A stretch of DNA of 14,903 bases from CAYNNP01 sp964398215 (GCA_964398215.1 CAYNNP010000164.1:1-14903); one strand, 5' to 3'; counted from the stretch's first letter, positions 1-8,840 are shown. Notes: generated by a model not told the origin, from the sequence alone. Translations and numbers: made by a program.

Positions 1-8
1 GGCTGACG

Positions 9-41
9 CCCATGGCTACAACATGTCGCCACTTCGTGGCT
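9..41 (+). repeat. Dispersed hairpin repeat, left copy
   Basis: This 33-base segment matches the reverse complement of 14862-14894 at 26 of 33 positions. It starts with CCCATGGCTACAACATG and ends in a hairpin, GCCAC-TTC-GTGGC, at 28-40 (5-bp stem, 3-base loop). Four of the seven mismatches lie in the stem and form two compensated pairs, so the fold is kept while the sequence differs. No open frame here resembles a known protein. It lies downstream of the kinase stop codon, which suits a non-coding intergenic element of the REP type. The full element may extend beyond the window edge. Its function and mobility are unknown. Confidence 0.7.
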
Positions 42-141
42 GCGGACTTTGGGATTCAATTGGGGCAACCTGAACTCTGGCGAGTCCAGCTACAAATCTG
101 ACGCTTTGGGCGATCGCGCTTTCGTGACAGCTAACTGGGAG

Positions 142-1473
142 TTAACCTTTACCGAGACTCATTAGGATGACTCCGATCATGGCGCCGACTACGAGGCTGA
201 TGGGAACGGCGATCGCTAGTGCAACTGCGATGGGGACAACGTGGCTTTGTTTCCGTACGATAAAGTTGTCCGAGTTGCTGACTTCGATGGCCGATAGGCT
301 GGGGATGGCAGGCTGAGATCCACCACCGGTTTCGCTCAAGCCGCCCGACGACTGGCCGATTTGGTCGCTGGCTATCGGTGGTGGTGGTTCGATTTGTTGT
401 GGTTCGTTGGGCGGTGGTGGCGGTGTCCATGCTTGACGCGTGATCGGGCGGTCGACAGGCTCGCTAACGGTTTGCGACCATGGCTCCAAACGCTCGACGA
501 CCTCGGCGGCGGACGCGATTCGGCGCGATGGATCTTTCTCCATCATGTCGGCAATGGTGTCGACGAAGTCTTCTGTTAAATCAGGCGCGAAACGGCGTGG
601 GTGCCAAGGCGTTTGTTCGCAATGTCGCTTGCACTTGGATTTCGAGTCTCCGCCGGGAAAAGGAACTTTACCGGTGACGATGTAGTAAAGCGTGCAGCCA
701 AGTCCGTAAATATCGCTCGCTGGGCCGATCGATCGAGGATCGCGAATTTGCTCTGGTGAAAGATAATCGGCAGTGCCAACGATCTTGCCCGCCTTGGGGT
801 CGTCGTCCGGATTCATACTCCAAGCTGCCAGCCCGATATCAGAGACTTTGGCCTGCCCGTCGGGCGTGACCAAGATGTTGCCCGGTTTGACATCGCGGTG
901 AATCAGTCCCGATTCATGTGCGTATGCTAGGCCGAGCGCCGCCTGCGAAATGATGTTGGCGGCTTGTTGCATTTGCAGCGGGCCGTTGCTGCGTATCAGT
1001 CGGCGCAGGTCAGTACCGGGAACGTACTCGGTCACCAAGTAATGAACATTCCCATCTTTTCCGGCATCAAAGGCTCGAACGATATAGGGCGAATCCAAGC
1101 CCGCTTGGACGCGAATCTCTCGCATGAACGCGATGCGTGATTCATCAGTCGAATTCTTCAGCGGAAGAACCTTCACAGCACATTCTCGGCCCATCACATT
1201 GTGCACGCCCTTGAAGACTTGCCCCATTCCGCCCTGGCCGATGAAGTCCGTGATCAAATAGGGGCCGAGCGTAAGTTTGCTGCGTCCGAACTTTAGCTGC
1301 GTGGCTTGGTATTCTGTAATCACCCCGCTGCGGATGAGCGTCGCAGCGATCAGTTCGTCATCTTCGCTCTCGGCGCGCTCGATGACGTGTTGGATTTGCC
1401 GTTTTGTAACCAGCCCACTGCGCAGCGCGGCGCTGCGGAATGTGAGTTTCTTTTCTGGTTTGGGATCTGGCAT
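142..1473 (-). CDS. Membrane-anchored Ser/Thr protein kinase (Hanks type)
   Basis: This encodes a 443-aa Hanks-type Ser/Thr kinase, expected to phosphorylate proteins from the cytoplasmic face of the membrane. Numbered from the ATG, residues 10-65 form a helical lead-in (with VITEYQATQLKFGR) of the kind often seen before planctomycete kinase domains. The kinase domain is about 72-331: glycine loop GQGGMG near 79, lysine of AVKVLP near 101, catalytic HRDVKPGN near 192, metal motif DIG near 212 (DFG in most kinases), and SPE near 239. A Pro/Gln/Ser/Gly-rich linker follows. One membrane helix at about 412-440 nearly ends the protein, leaving no outer sensor domain. An in-frame TTG at 1521 would add 16 residues and overlap the upstream gene; the ATG at 1473 was preferred. 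It probably shares a transcript with the gene ending at 1508. The substrate is unknown. Confidence 0.93.
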   Translation of the reverse strand: MPDPKPEKKLTFRSAALRSGLVTKRQIQHVIERAESEDDELIAATLIRSGVITEYQATQLKFGRSKLTLGPYLITDFIGQGGMGQVFKGVHNVMGRECAVKVLPLKNSTDESRIAFMREIRVQAGLDSPYIVRAFDAGKDGNVHYLVTEYVPGTDLRRLIRSNGPLQMQQAANIISQAALGLAYAHESGLIHRDVKPGNILVTPDGQAKVSDIGLAAWSMNPDDDPKAGKIVGTADYLSPEQIRDPRSIGPASDIYGLGCTLYYIVTGKVPFPGGDSKSKCKRHCEQTPWHPRRFAPDLTEDFVDTIADMMEKDPSRRIASAAEVVERLEPWSQTVSEPVDRPITRQAWTPPPPPNEPQQIEPPPPIASDQIGQSSGGLSETGGGSQPAIPSLSAIEVSNSDNFIVRKQSHVVPIAVALAIAVPISLVVGAMIGVILMSLGKG

Positions 1474-1507
1474 GCTTGATTGAATACCGCGCGTGACAAC
1501 GGGTGGA

Positions 1508-4339
1508 TTAGGATTTGGCAAAGACGATCAGCAGGTCCGCGACTTGGTGCCCGGCGAGGCTCAAGCGAACTTTGTCACCCGCGGTCTTGATCGGCGCGTC
1601 ATCCGGCGTCTCTTTCGGGATCGGAGTTTCCCAACTTTCCTGACTTTCTAAGATAGTTGCAAATTCAACGTCGCGTAGAAATCGGATCGTCGCGTTGACT
1701 GCTTTGGCACGCGTTTGGATCACACGGACATGGGCAGCGAGCAATCCGTCATCTCGGCGACGAACTGTCAGTGAATTGATGGTGACGTCGCTGGGAGCGG
1801 CGTGCAGAATCCAGCCACGTGATGTCAGTGACGACTCTTGTTTGACAGGCACTTCGGTGATTCCGCCGGCCGCCACAGCTTTACAGTTCGCAATCGGGCT
1901 GGAAACATCGAAGCCGTACGACACGGAAAACTCTCTTGCCGTTTCGCCTTGGCAATCGATCAGCGTGTCAATGAGTCGGTCGCCGGATCGGCGGTGAAAG
2001 GCTAGACCCGAGGTTGCGATCAGCGTCTGTCGCTCGGACTCATCGACGATCAAGCCCAGCGGAGACACCAGTTTGCGGCTTTTGCTGCGATGAACTTTGT
2101 CGCGCACGATCAGACGCGTAATAGCGGCTTCGTTGACAACAGCGACGCGCAGAGCCAGATAGTTGTTCCACGGCTGACCGTGCTGCGGCTTGGTAGGATC
2201 GAAGGATCCGCTGACCTGCAAAAACCGAGAGCCTCGAACAAGCCGATAATTCAATTTGAAAGTACATTGAACCGCATCCGACTTGTCGTCCACGAGTTGT
2301 CCCGCCACCTCGATTTCGCCGACAGCTTTTGACGATTCGACAACACGTACTTCGGTCGCCTTCATGACTCCAAAAGACTCATTGTTTTCGGCGACCCGAG
2401 CGATCCGCATCGACATTCGGTTGCCGCGACCGCTACCGCTGTAGACGCCCAGCAGCGCGCCGGTGTCGGGACTGATTTGGACCTCCATGAATTCATTCTG
2501 CAGCGCTGTTGCGTCGGCGATCATCCGCTGCGTTCCCGCCAAACGCTTTAGCAAAGACGCTTTCTTTGCTGGTTGATTTCCAGCGACCACCGACGCAAAC
2601 CCGTAGGCTGGCACGTCAATCGATGCGGTGGATTCGCTGCCGTTGGCGGAGCTAGCATAGATGTGCTGGTCCTTGGCTGGTGGATGTCCTGTCAGCGAAA
2701 CGGAAACGCGCTGCCCAGCTTGGTGCGGATTGATGATCAGCGCTGCGGTCTTGGAATCGCTGGATGGTTTCACGCCGATTGCGGACGCAAACCCGGTTGC
2801 GATCGAATCGTTTTTTGCGGAATCGCCATTGAGTGCCGGCCCGTCGGCACTGGGTTTACCTGAAACCAAATTACACAAGTCACCGATGCGTGACAGCGTT
2901 TCCTTTTGCACAGCAGCCTTGGTCATGGCGGCTACCGAACTGATCGGATTCGGCTCGGCGTCTTTCACTAGATCGTTCAGTAAATCGAATGATCTTGATG
3001 AAATCGCGCTGCTGGAGGATTGGTGATAAGGATGTTCGCCGTCGGTGAAATAATCGTCCATGCGCCAGAACTTGCCCAGTGCAAGAGACCACGTCGCAAC
3101 GCGCTTTAGATCTTGGAACCCTTGGCAAGTTTGGCCTGGCCAGTGAGCCATCAGTGCCGTCGCGATCTCGCCGCTATCGATCGATTCGCCCAACCTCGCG
3201 CCGATAGAAAGAAACGATGCGTCACTCGTTGCATCGACCGGCTTGGCAGTCAAGGCGTGAATTTCCGAACCGCCGTATTGTCGAATCAACTTGGCTTCGT
3301 CACCGAATCCACTGCCAGCGGCAAAGTCGATTGGGATCATGCCATCGTAGTTTTGCCGAACGAGGCATGGCGTCATATCGTTGGGTGTAAAGCCTGTGAA
3401 TCGCGCGAAGACCTTGGGCGCCGAACCGACAGCCGTTTTGGCCAATTCGAACCCGTCAACGATCGCTTGTTCGGCATCTGCGAAAGACAGTGTGTCGAGT
3501 GCAAGTTTTGGGTTCGGTGCACCGCCCGCCCAGCCAAGATGCTTATCCACGATCGCTTGGCAAATCGATTTCGCATCGTCGCACGGTGATTCGGACATGT
3601 GGGTTGCGACCGCGTGATCGATCAAGACGTTCGCTGGAGTGGCAAGCGGAGCACCGTCGGCTTGCGATATTGATCCTGCGTCTGGAAGTTCGTTTTGCAC
3701 AAAACTTGCCAGCGTCTTTGGTGTCAGCAGCGCCAGATCGATCAGGTGCGGATCGGACGCAAAGTAATGATCACGTTCTTCGGCCAGACAATCGAAAACG
3801 TCGTGCAGTGCGTCGACAGCTTCCTGTGCTTTGCCATCGATGAATGCTTGTGCAGCCGCGACCGCTCGCCCCTGCAAGTGCAGTTCGTCCAGATTGCTGG
3901 TGTAGCGCAGCCGCCGGGTCATGATTTGGATTTGCAGCGACGCGTATCCGGCGGCGTAAAAGTCGGCCACACCGACCGCTCGAGCCGATGTTTGGAGGTC
4001 ATTGTGGGACTTCACGCCGATTTGGGCGACCATTTCATCGCGAGTTTGCTGGTCGACCCAGTTGCAATCCGGGTTTTGGTCGCATTTGAGTTTGAAGCCT
4101 TTGGGCAGTTGGTCGACGCTCAGATTCGGGACAATGATGACTTTGGGGCCATCGGAATCCGGAGGCGCGTCGGCTCGATACCAGGTAGGTAATTGCCCTG
4201 TTTGAGCCAATAATTCGGGGTGCCAGAGGGCAGTCCACGCCGCCAAAATGTTACAAGCATCAGAATCTGACGCCGTTGCAGGAAAATCTTCCAGCGTGGC
4301 GGAGGGGAGCAGAACACAACACTCGTCAAAAGGGGCCAT
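1508..4339 (-). CDS. Large GH38-C-like protein, uncharacterised
   Basis: A 943-aa protein with no clear signal peptide or membrane helix. The N-terminal two thirds were not recognised with confidence. Residues of note include an ERDHYFASDPHLIDLALLTP segment near 187 and an aromatic-rich block ending in GKFWRMDDYF near 422-431. Residues about 615-890 resemble the C-terminal beta domain of GH38 alpha-mannosidases: a GALLGVYSGSGRGNRMSMRI segment near 627, then alternating strands with LNYRLVRGSRFLQVSGSFD near 695. The GH38 N-terminal catalytic signature with its HxD/W pattern was not found, so mannosidase activity cannot be claimed. The ATG at 4339 was chosen; a TTG at 4411 would add 24 ordinary-looking residues. 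The gene ends 34 bases before the kinase ATG, suggesting one operon. Family call is moderate; function is unknown. Confidence 0.72.
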   Translation of the reverse strand: MAPFDECCVLLPSATLEDFPATASDSDACNILAAWTALWHPELLAQTGQLPTWYRADAPPDSDGPKVIIVPNLSVDQLPKGFKLKCDQNPDCNWVDQQTRDEMVAQIGVKSHNDLQTSARAVGVADFYAAGYASLQIQIMTRRLRYTSNLDELHLQGRAVAAAQAFIDGKAQEAVDALHDVFDCLAEERDHYFASDPHLIDLALLTPKTLASFVQNELPDAGSISQADGAPLATPANVLIDHAVATHMSESPCDDAKSICQAIVDKHLGWAGGAPNPKLALDTLSFADAEQAIVDGFELAKTAVGSAPKVFARFTGFTPNDMTPCLVRQNYDGMIPIDFAAGSGFGDEAKLIRQYGGSEIHALTAKPVDATSDASFLSIGARLGESIDSGEIATALMAHWPGQTCQGFQDLKRVATWSLALGKFWRMDDYFTDGEHPYHQSSSSAISSRSFDLLNDLVKDAEPNPISSVAAMTKAAVQKETLSRIGDLCNLVSGKPSADGPALNGDSAKNDSIATGFASAIGVKPSSDSKTAALIINPHQAGQRVSVSLTGHPPAKDQHIYASSANGSESTASIDVPAYGFASVVAGNQPAKKASLLKRLAGTQRMIADATALQNEFMEVQISPDTGALLGVYSGSGRGNRMSMRIARVAENNESFGVMKATEVRVVESSKAVGEIEVAGQLVDDKSDAVQCTFKLNYRLVRGSRFLQVSGSFDPTKPQHGQPWNNYLALRVAVVNEAAITRLIVRDKVHRSKSRKLVSPLGLIVDESERQTLIATSGLAFHRRSGDRLIDTLIDCQGETAREFSVSYGFDVSSPIANCKAVAAGGITEVPVKQESSLTSRGWILHAAPSDVTINSLTVRRRDDGLLAAHVRVIQTRAKAVNATIRFLRDVEFATILESQESWETPIPKETPDDAPIKTAGDKVRLSLAGHQVADLLIVFAKS

Positions 4340-4796
4340 ATCTGAATTTAAAATTTGACGGAGATGGGTAGTGATTGATAGAATTTGAACTGAGTCGCGA
4401 TTGGTGCCCAAAAGCCACTAAATTCGCGTACCGCAACTTATCTTTTCATTATGCATTCGAATTATCTTGTCTTGAGTCTCGCGACCCTAACCAACCCTTC
4501 AGGCCTACCAGTTCTCGTTTTGACCACGCAAAATGCCCGTTAATGGCGGCATTCCGATGGTTGAATATGGGCTGATGGAGTAATCTGAGGGCTTGAATCC
4601 TGGTCAATTTATTGGCACCGCAGCAAAAATCCGCAGTAAATGCGTTCGGCATTCTAAGGAATGGTCTGTCGGCACGTCCAATGTATAGCCAGAGGATGTT
4701 GGTTATCGTACCTGAGAATTTCAGTGCGAACGACCTGACATCAAACTACTTATCTCATTAACTCAATAGACTTTTCGCTCAGCGGAGTTTTCCACG
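4340..4796. other. Divergent intergenic region, no gene seen
   Basis: These 457 bases separate two divergently transcribed units and should carry promoters for both. Short open frames exist on both strands but none has a recognisable protein or a credible ribosome binding site. No convincing -35/-10 pair could be fixed; a CTGACA about 60 bases before the pilM start is only a weak candidate. A small inverted repeat, CATTC-TAAG-GAATG, lies near 4651-4664. The region is A/T-richer than the flanking genes, as expected for control DNA. Nothing else was recognised. Confidence 0.6.
4784..4787 (+). promoter_or_regulatory. Shine-Dalgarno site for pilM-like gene
   Basis: GGAG sits nine bases before the ATG at 4797, a standard spacing, and supports that start. 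It is one of only two clear Shine-Dalgarno sites in this window, the other lying before the third gene of the same operon. Confidence 0.55.
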
Positions 4797-6950
4797 ATGG
4801 CTAACGCTCCAGGTGTTTGGGGAATCGAAATCGGACAATCAGCGCTCAAGGCGATGCGTTGTTCCATGGTCGATGACGAAGTGGTTGTTGACCAGTTCGA
4901 CTACATCGAATATCCCAAAATTTTGAGTCAACCCGAGGCGGTCGCGGAGGAGTTGATCGAAGACGCTCTGCTGCAGTTCTTGGATCATAACGGCACGATC
5001 ACAGACAAGGTTGTGATCAGTGTGCCTGGCCAAAGCGGACTGGCCAAGTTCTTCAAGCCACCGCCGGTCGAAGTCAAAAAGATCGGAGACTTGGTTCGCT
5101 ACGAAGCGCGTCAACAGATCCCGTTCGATTTGCAAGACGTCATCTGGGACTTTCAGTTGATGCCCGGCAGCATGATCGAAGAAGGTTATGCGTTGGAGAG
5201 TGAAGTTGGTTTGTTCGCGATGAAGCGTGAACAAGCTTACCGACAATTGGAGCCATTTGGCGACGCGGATATCGAAGTCGACAGTGTTCAGTTGGCACCG
5301 TTGGCGATTTACAACATGGTCGCCTATGACCGATTGCATGAACGACTTGAAACGGAGGTTTTCGACGCCGATAACCCGCCGCCATCGACTGTGATTTTAT
5401 CGATTGGTACCGACAGCAGCGATTTGATTGTCACCAACGGATTCCGGATTTGGCAACGGAGTATGCCGATCGGTGGTAACCACTTTACGCGTCAGTTGAC
5501 AAAAGACCTGAAGCTGACTTTCGCGAAAGCCGAACACCTGAAGCGAAACGCTCGCGAGGCGGTTGATCCAAAGCTGATCTTCCAAACCATGCGTCCGGTC
5601 TTCAATGATTTGGTTACTGAAGTTCAGCGATCAATCGGGTTCTTTCGCAGTATCGACAAACAGGCCGAGATCGGTGACATGATTGTCACGGGTAACACGG
5701 TGAAGATGCCCGGACTTGCAGCCTACTTGGGCAAGAACCTTGGGTTTGACGTTCATGTAATGGACCGGTTCAATCGCTTGACAGGCGAAGACGTTTTGTC
5801 GATCCCGACGTTCCGCGACAACGCACCGACGTTTGCGGTCAGTTACGGATTGTGCTTGCAAGGCCTGGGCGTAAGCCAAGTCCACACGAGCTTGGTGCCT
5901 CAAGAGATCCTGACCAAACGCATGATCCGGGCCAAGAAGCCATGGGCTTTGGCCGGGTTGGCGGCACTGTTGTTCGGAATGACAGCGAACTTTTGGCTGA
6001 CGGAACAAAAGTGGGAAACGAGCCACAAGAATGTTTGGAAAACCGCGCAAGGTGCTGTTTCCGATGCCAGTAGTTATGCATCAGAACATAAAAGTAAAGA
6101 TGGCGACTTGGTTAGCAAGTTGACGTACCTAAATGAGCTTGGCAAACAGGTTGCCGGCAACGCTGAACGCCGTTTGCCATGGCTGGAAGTCATCAAAGCG
6201 GTCAACGGGATCATTCCTCGTAGTGATTTCAAAGACGGCAAGCTTCCAACTCCTAAGGAAGTGCCGTTCACTGATCGCAAAGATTTTCACTTCAGTAACC
6301 TCGAAACCAAACACTACGAAGACTTGAAGGAATGGTATTCCGACGATGTCAAACGCCGGTTCAACGAGGAAATGTTGAACTGGGCAAAGCAAACCGGAAA
6401 GCCTGTACCGGAGTACTTGAAGCTTGAGGAAGGACCAAAGGGTCCAGGTTGGGTTTTGCAGATGAGTGGGTACCACTATTACAACAGTACTGCATCGGAT
6501 CGAATTGGATTTGAGGGACCGAACCATGTTCGACGTGTTTTAACAACGGCATTCTTGGAGTCAAAGATTGAGATTCCTGATGCACGCGACCCCACAAAAA
6601 CGCTTGTGTTCACTCCAAATGAAATGGGGATCAGCTATCCGCTGTTGTTGGACATCGGTGAACCACAATTGGTGAAGATCAGAAACCCTGACTTCGAACC
6701 CCAGCCAGATGGCAGTGGAACTCGGGATGGAAATGGAATTGGAATTGGAGCCGGTCCGACGATCACAAATCCAGGCGCCGAGCCAGAGGAAAAGGTCATG
6801 CGTGATCTGGATGTGCCTCGACTGGACTTTATTTTTCAGATCGTCTGGCAAGAAAAAACTCTCGCAGATCGCTTGAAGGAACAAGAGGAAGCTGCCAAGA
6901 AAGCCGCAGATGAAGCGGCGAAGAATTCGACCGACGTAGCAATGCAGTAG
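4797..6950 (+). CDS. pilM: PilM-like protein with PilN-like extension
   Basis: A 717-aa protein, about twice the usual PilM length. Residues 1-360 match the PilM actin-like fold: phosphate-1 motif GIEIGQSALK at 9-18, VVISVPGQS near 72, VRYEARQQIPFDL near 100-112, SIGTDSSDL at 202-210, and the adenosine-region motif DMIVTGNTVKMPGL near 294. PilM is a cytoplasmic ATP-binding partner of PilN in type IV pilus and related secretion platforms. Here SLVPQEIL (365-372) is followed by basic residues, one membrane helix at about 383-400 and an outer domain, which mirrors the start of PilN (NLLP motif, then helix), so this is probably a PilM-PilN fusion. A Gly-rich linker near 645-665 and an Ala/Lys/Glu-rich tail end it. 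It is first in an operon with the genes starting at 7005 and 8841. PilM part is firm; PilN part is inference. Confidence 0.9.
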   Translation: MANAPGVWGIEIGQSALKAMRCSMVDDEVVVDQFDYIEYPKILSQPEAVAEELIEDALLQFLDHNGTITDKVVISVPGQSGLAKFFKPPPVEVKKIGDLVRYEARQQIPFDLQDVIWDFQLMPGSMIEEGYALESEVGLFAMKREQAYRQLEPFGDADIEVDSVQLAPLAIYNMVAYDRLHERLETEVFDADNPPPSTVILSIGTDSSDLIVTNGFRIWQRSMPIGGNHFTRQLTKDLKLTFAKAEHLKRNAREAVDPKLIFQTMRPVFNDLVTEVQRSIGFFRSIDKQAEIGDMIVTGNTVKMPGLAAYLGKNLGFDVHVMDRFNRLTGEDVLSIPTFRDNAPTFAVSYGLCLQGLGVSQVHTSLVPQEILTKRMIRAKKPWALAGLAALLFGMTANFWLTEQKWETSHKNVWKTAQGAVSDASSYASEHKSKDGDLVSKLTYLNELGKQVAGNAERRLPWLEVIKAVNGIIPRSDFKDGKLPTPKEVPFTDRKDFHFSNLETKHYEDLKEWYSDDVKRRFNEEMLNWAKQTGKPVPEYLKLEEGPKGPGWVLQMSGYHYYNSTASDRIGFEGPNHVRRVLTTAFLESKIEIPDARDPTKTLVFTPNEMGISYPLLLDIGEPQLVKIRNPDFEPQPDGSGTRDGNGIGIGAGPTITNPGAEPEEKVMRDLDVPRLDFIFQIVWQEKTLADRLKEQEEAAKKAADEAAKNSTDVAMQ

Positions 6951-7004
6951 CACACGCGCGGTCGCACGGAAACAACTTTTCTACTTTAAACTGTTCACGG
7001 AATT

Positions 7005-8768
7005 ATGGACCAACTAAAAAAACAGCTTGCCGTCGTGATGGAGTACGGGTTTTGGATCGGTTGCGTCGTTGTCTTGGCGGGTTCTAGTGCCATTTGGTGG
7101 ATGTCAAGAACTGCGATCGCTGATGCGAATGACAAGCAGATCAGCAAGATCAAATCGGATTATACAACGATGACTTCTTTGCAAGGCGAGATGTCAACGC
7201 AGCCAAATGAAGAGTCGCACAAAGAGATGCAGAAAATGATTGAAGTCCGCGAGGGCGAAATCTTGGATGCATGGATCAAGATCTATCAGCGTCAACGTGA
7301 AATCCTGACGTGGCCAACAGAGTTGAAGCAAGAGTATATCGACGAGTTCCGATACGCCAAAGACAAAGAGACCGGCGAGTACCTGAAGGACTACGACCCC
7401 AAGACTGGTAAACCAATTCCAGGTGCAAAGAAATTGCGGTTGCCTTTCGAGAGTTACTCGGACATCAATCTCGAGAAAGAACCAAACAAGGATCACCCGT
7501 ACAAAGCGTTGACTTACGTTTTAGATGCCTATCAGTTGTATGTCGAACGAGTCTTGCCTGGTGTCGCTGCGATCGGAAAAACAAAATGGACCGCTGATTT
7601 TGACGCTGCTGCAGGTGGCATGTCCCTGGGTGAAGGAATGGACGGCGGAGACCGAGGTGGCGGCGGAGGAGGAGCAGGCTCTGGCGGCACGATTTCAATT
7701 ACCGGTGATGATGAAAGACCGGTTGTTGAATGGTCGACGTCAAGCCAAGAGAGAGTGCTGAACGATCTGTTTCCTTGGCGTGGCAAACGACCCACCACAC
7801 TTGACGTTTATTATTCGCAAGAAAACCTTTGGATTCTGAAGCAGTTGCTGGCCATCGTTAGCGAAGTCAACGAGGGTGCAAGGCTTCCATTTGAGGCAAA
7901 AATCCGAGCCATCAACGACATTAGGATTGGCAAGTCCGTCGAGTTCGGTGCTGGCGCGATTGCAAAACCGGGTACTGGTGCTGCTGCTGGTGGCGCAATG
8001 GACATGGGATTTGGAGGCGTACAAGGAGTTGATGGTCTGGGTGGCAATGATATGGGATTCACGATGTCGGGACCGATGACTGACGGTTTTTCGCCTCCAA
8101 AATTGGACCCCGGTGACAAACGCTACGTTGATACAGCGTTGAAACCAATTTCCGCGTCCGACTTGAAATCAAAACTAACCAGCAAGCAACCAGCTGACGC
8201 TCAGATTGCTGTTGCGAAACGCGTCCCTGTAATGATGAGTCTCAATATCGACCAACGTTATGTGCCAACACTCTTGGCGGCCTGTGGAAGTGCTCCATTG
8301 ATGGTTGAAGTTCGCCAAACCAGAATTCTCGATGGCGATGCTGGCGGTTCTGACATGGGAGGTGGTGGCGCTGGACGGGAAGAAGGTCAAGACGAAGGAA
8401 TGATGATGCAAGGCGGATTAGGCGGCGATTCGTCCCCAGCACCAGAAGAGGAAGAGTTTCCAATTGAAAAGACAGTAGAAGTCTACGGACTGATCTACAT
8501 TTACAATCCGCCAAATTCCGAAGGTCTTGGAGTCAAACAAGTCACCGAGGAAAACCTGAAGGAAGCGGTTGACGCTCAGACTGCGCCTGCCGAGCAAACG
8601 CCACCAGAGAACAAAGATGTCCTGCCAGCACCGCCTGCCGCAGGTCCCGCAAATCCTGATGCTGGCAATCCGGATGCTCCGGCAGCTGATCCTCCAGCAC
8701 CAGACGCTGCGAACCCCGTGCCCCCAGTTGCTGATCCAGCAGCGCCGGTAGCGGCAAATAACCCTTAG
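7005..8768 (+). CDS. PilO-like inner-membrane protein with Gly/Met-rich inserts
   Basis: A 587-aa protein starting 54 bases after the pilM-like stop. It has a short cytoplasmic N-terminus, one membrane helix at about 14-33, and then a charged helical, probably coiled-coil, stretch at about 40-115. This is the plan of PilO/PilN proteins, which usually have about 200 residues. A Gly-rich stretch at 204-229 (seven consecutive Gly) and a Gly/Met-rich one at 315-358 break up the middle. Residues about 407-440 (MMSLNIDQRYVP, then LMVEVRQTRI) and 490-502 (VEVYGLIYIYNPP) read as the strands of a PilO-like ferredoxin fold, split by a Gly/Met/Glu-rich insert at 446-487. The last 60 residues are a Pro/Ala-rich tail that could span the cell wall. 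Membership of the family is inferred from topology and operon position; direct similarity is weak. Confidence 0.8.
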   Translation: MDQLKKQLAVVMEYGFWIGCVVVLAGSSAIWWMSRTAIADANDKQISKIKSDYTTMTSLQGEMSTQPNEESHKEMQKMIEVREGEILDAWIKIYQRQREILTWPTELKQEYIDEFRYAKDKETGEYLKDYDPKTGKPIPGAKKLRLPFESYSDINLEKEPNKDHPYKALTYVLDAYQLYVERVLPGVAAIGKTKWTADFDAAAGGMSLGEGMDGGDRGGGGGGAGSGGTISITGDDERPVVEWSTSSQERVLNDLFPWRGKRPTTLDVYYSQENLWILKQLLAIVSEVNEGARLPFEAKIRAINDIRIGKSVEFGAGAIAKPGTGAAAGGAMDMGFGGVQGVDGLGGNDMGFTMSGPMTDGFSPPKLDPGDKRYVDTALKPISASDLKSKLTSKQPADAQIAVAKRVPVMMSLNIDQRYVPTLLAACGSAPLMVEVRQTRILDGDAGGSDMGGGGAGREEGQDEGMMMQGGLGGDSSPAPEEEEFPIEKTVEVYGLIYIYNPPNSEGLGVKQVTEENLKEAVDAQTAPAEQTPPENKDVLPAPPAAGPANPDAGNPDAPAADPPAPDAANPVPPVADPAAPVAANNP

Positions 8769-8829
8769 AAAATTTTCGTTAGGATGGATCACATTCTAGC
8801 CACCAAATTTAAACTCAGCTCCTATTGAG

Positions 8830-8834
8830 AAGGA
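8830..8834 (+). promoter_or_regulatory. Shine-Dalgarno site fixing the start at 8841
   Basis: AAGGA, within AGAAGGA at 8828-8834, lies six bases before the ATG at 8841 and only three before the adjoining GTG at 8838. The spacing favours the ATG, which shortens the protein by one residue compared with the longest reading. Confidence 0.6.
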
Positions 8835-8840
8835 ACCGTG

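Noticed and set aside
2..73. Possible tail end of a plus-strand gene at the left edge
   Set aside because: The frame ends after about 23 codons, coincides with the dispersed repeat, and its peptide is not recognisable.
1474..1521. TTG start at 1521 for the kinase
   Set aside because: It overlaps the upstream gene, has no ribosome binding site, and adds residues not needed by any domain; the ATG at 1473 is adequate. It cannot be excluded.
3113..4192. Plus-strand open frames of 158 and 165 codons inside the large minus-strand gene
   Set aside because: They are antisense to a well-supported long gene and show low-quality composition with no domain.
4340..4411. TTG start at 4411 for the GH38-C-like protein
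   Set aside because: The added 24 residues look unremarkable, and the ATG at 4339 opens directly into an ordered segment.
4651..4664. Small inverted repeat CATTC-TAAG-GAATG in the divergent region
   Set aside because: A five-base stem in A/T-rich intergenic DNA is expected by chance and no T-run or operator pattern accompanies it.
110..7120. Three copies of the palindrome GCGATCGC (110-117, 209-216, 7113-7120)
   Set aside because: It resembles the cyanobacterial HIP1 word, but GATC/CGATC words are frequent throughout this DNA; three copies do not show a special element without a genome-wide count.
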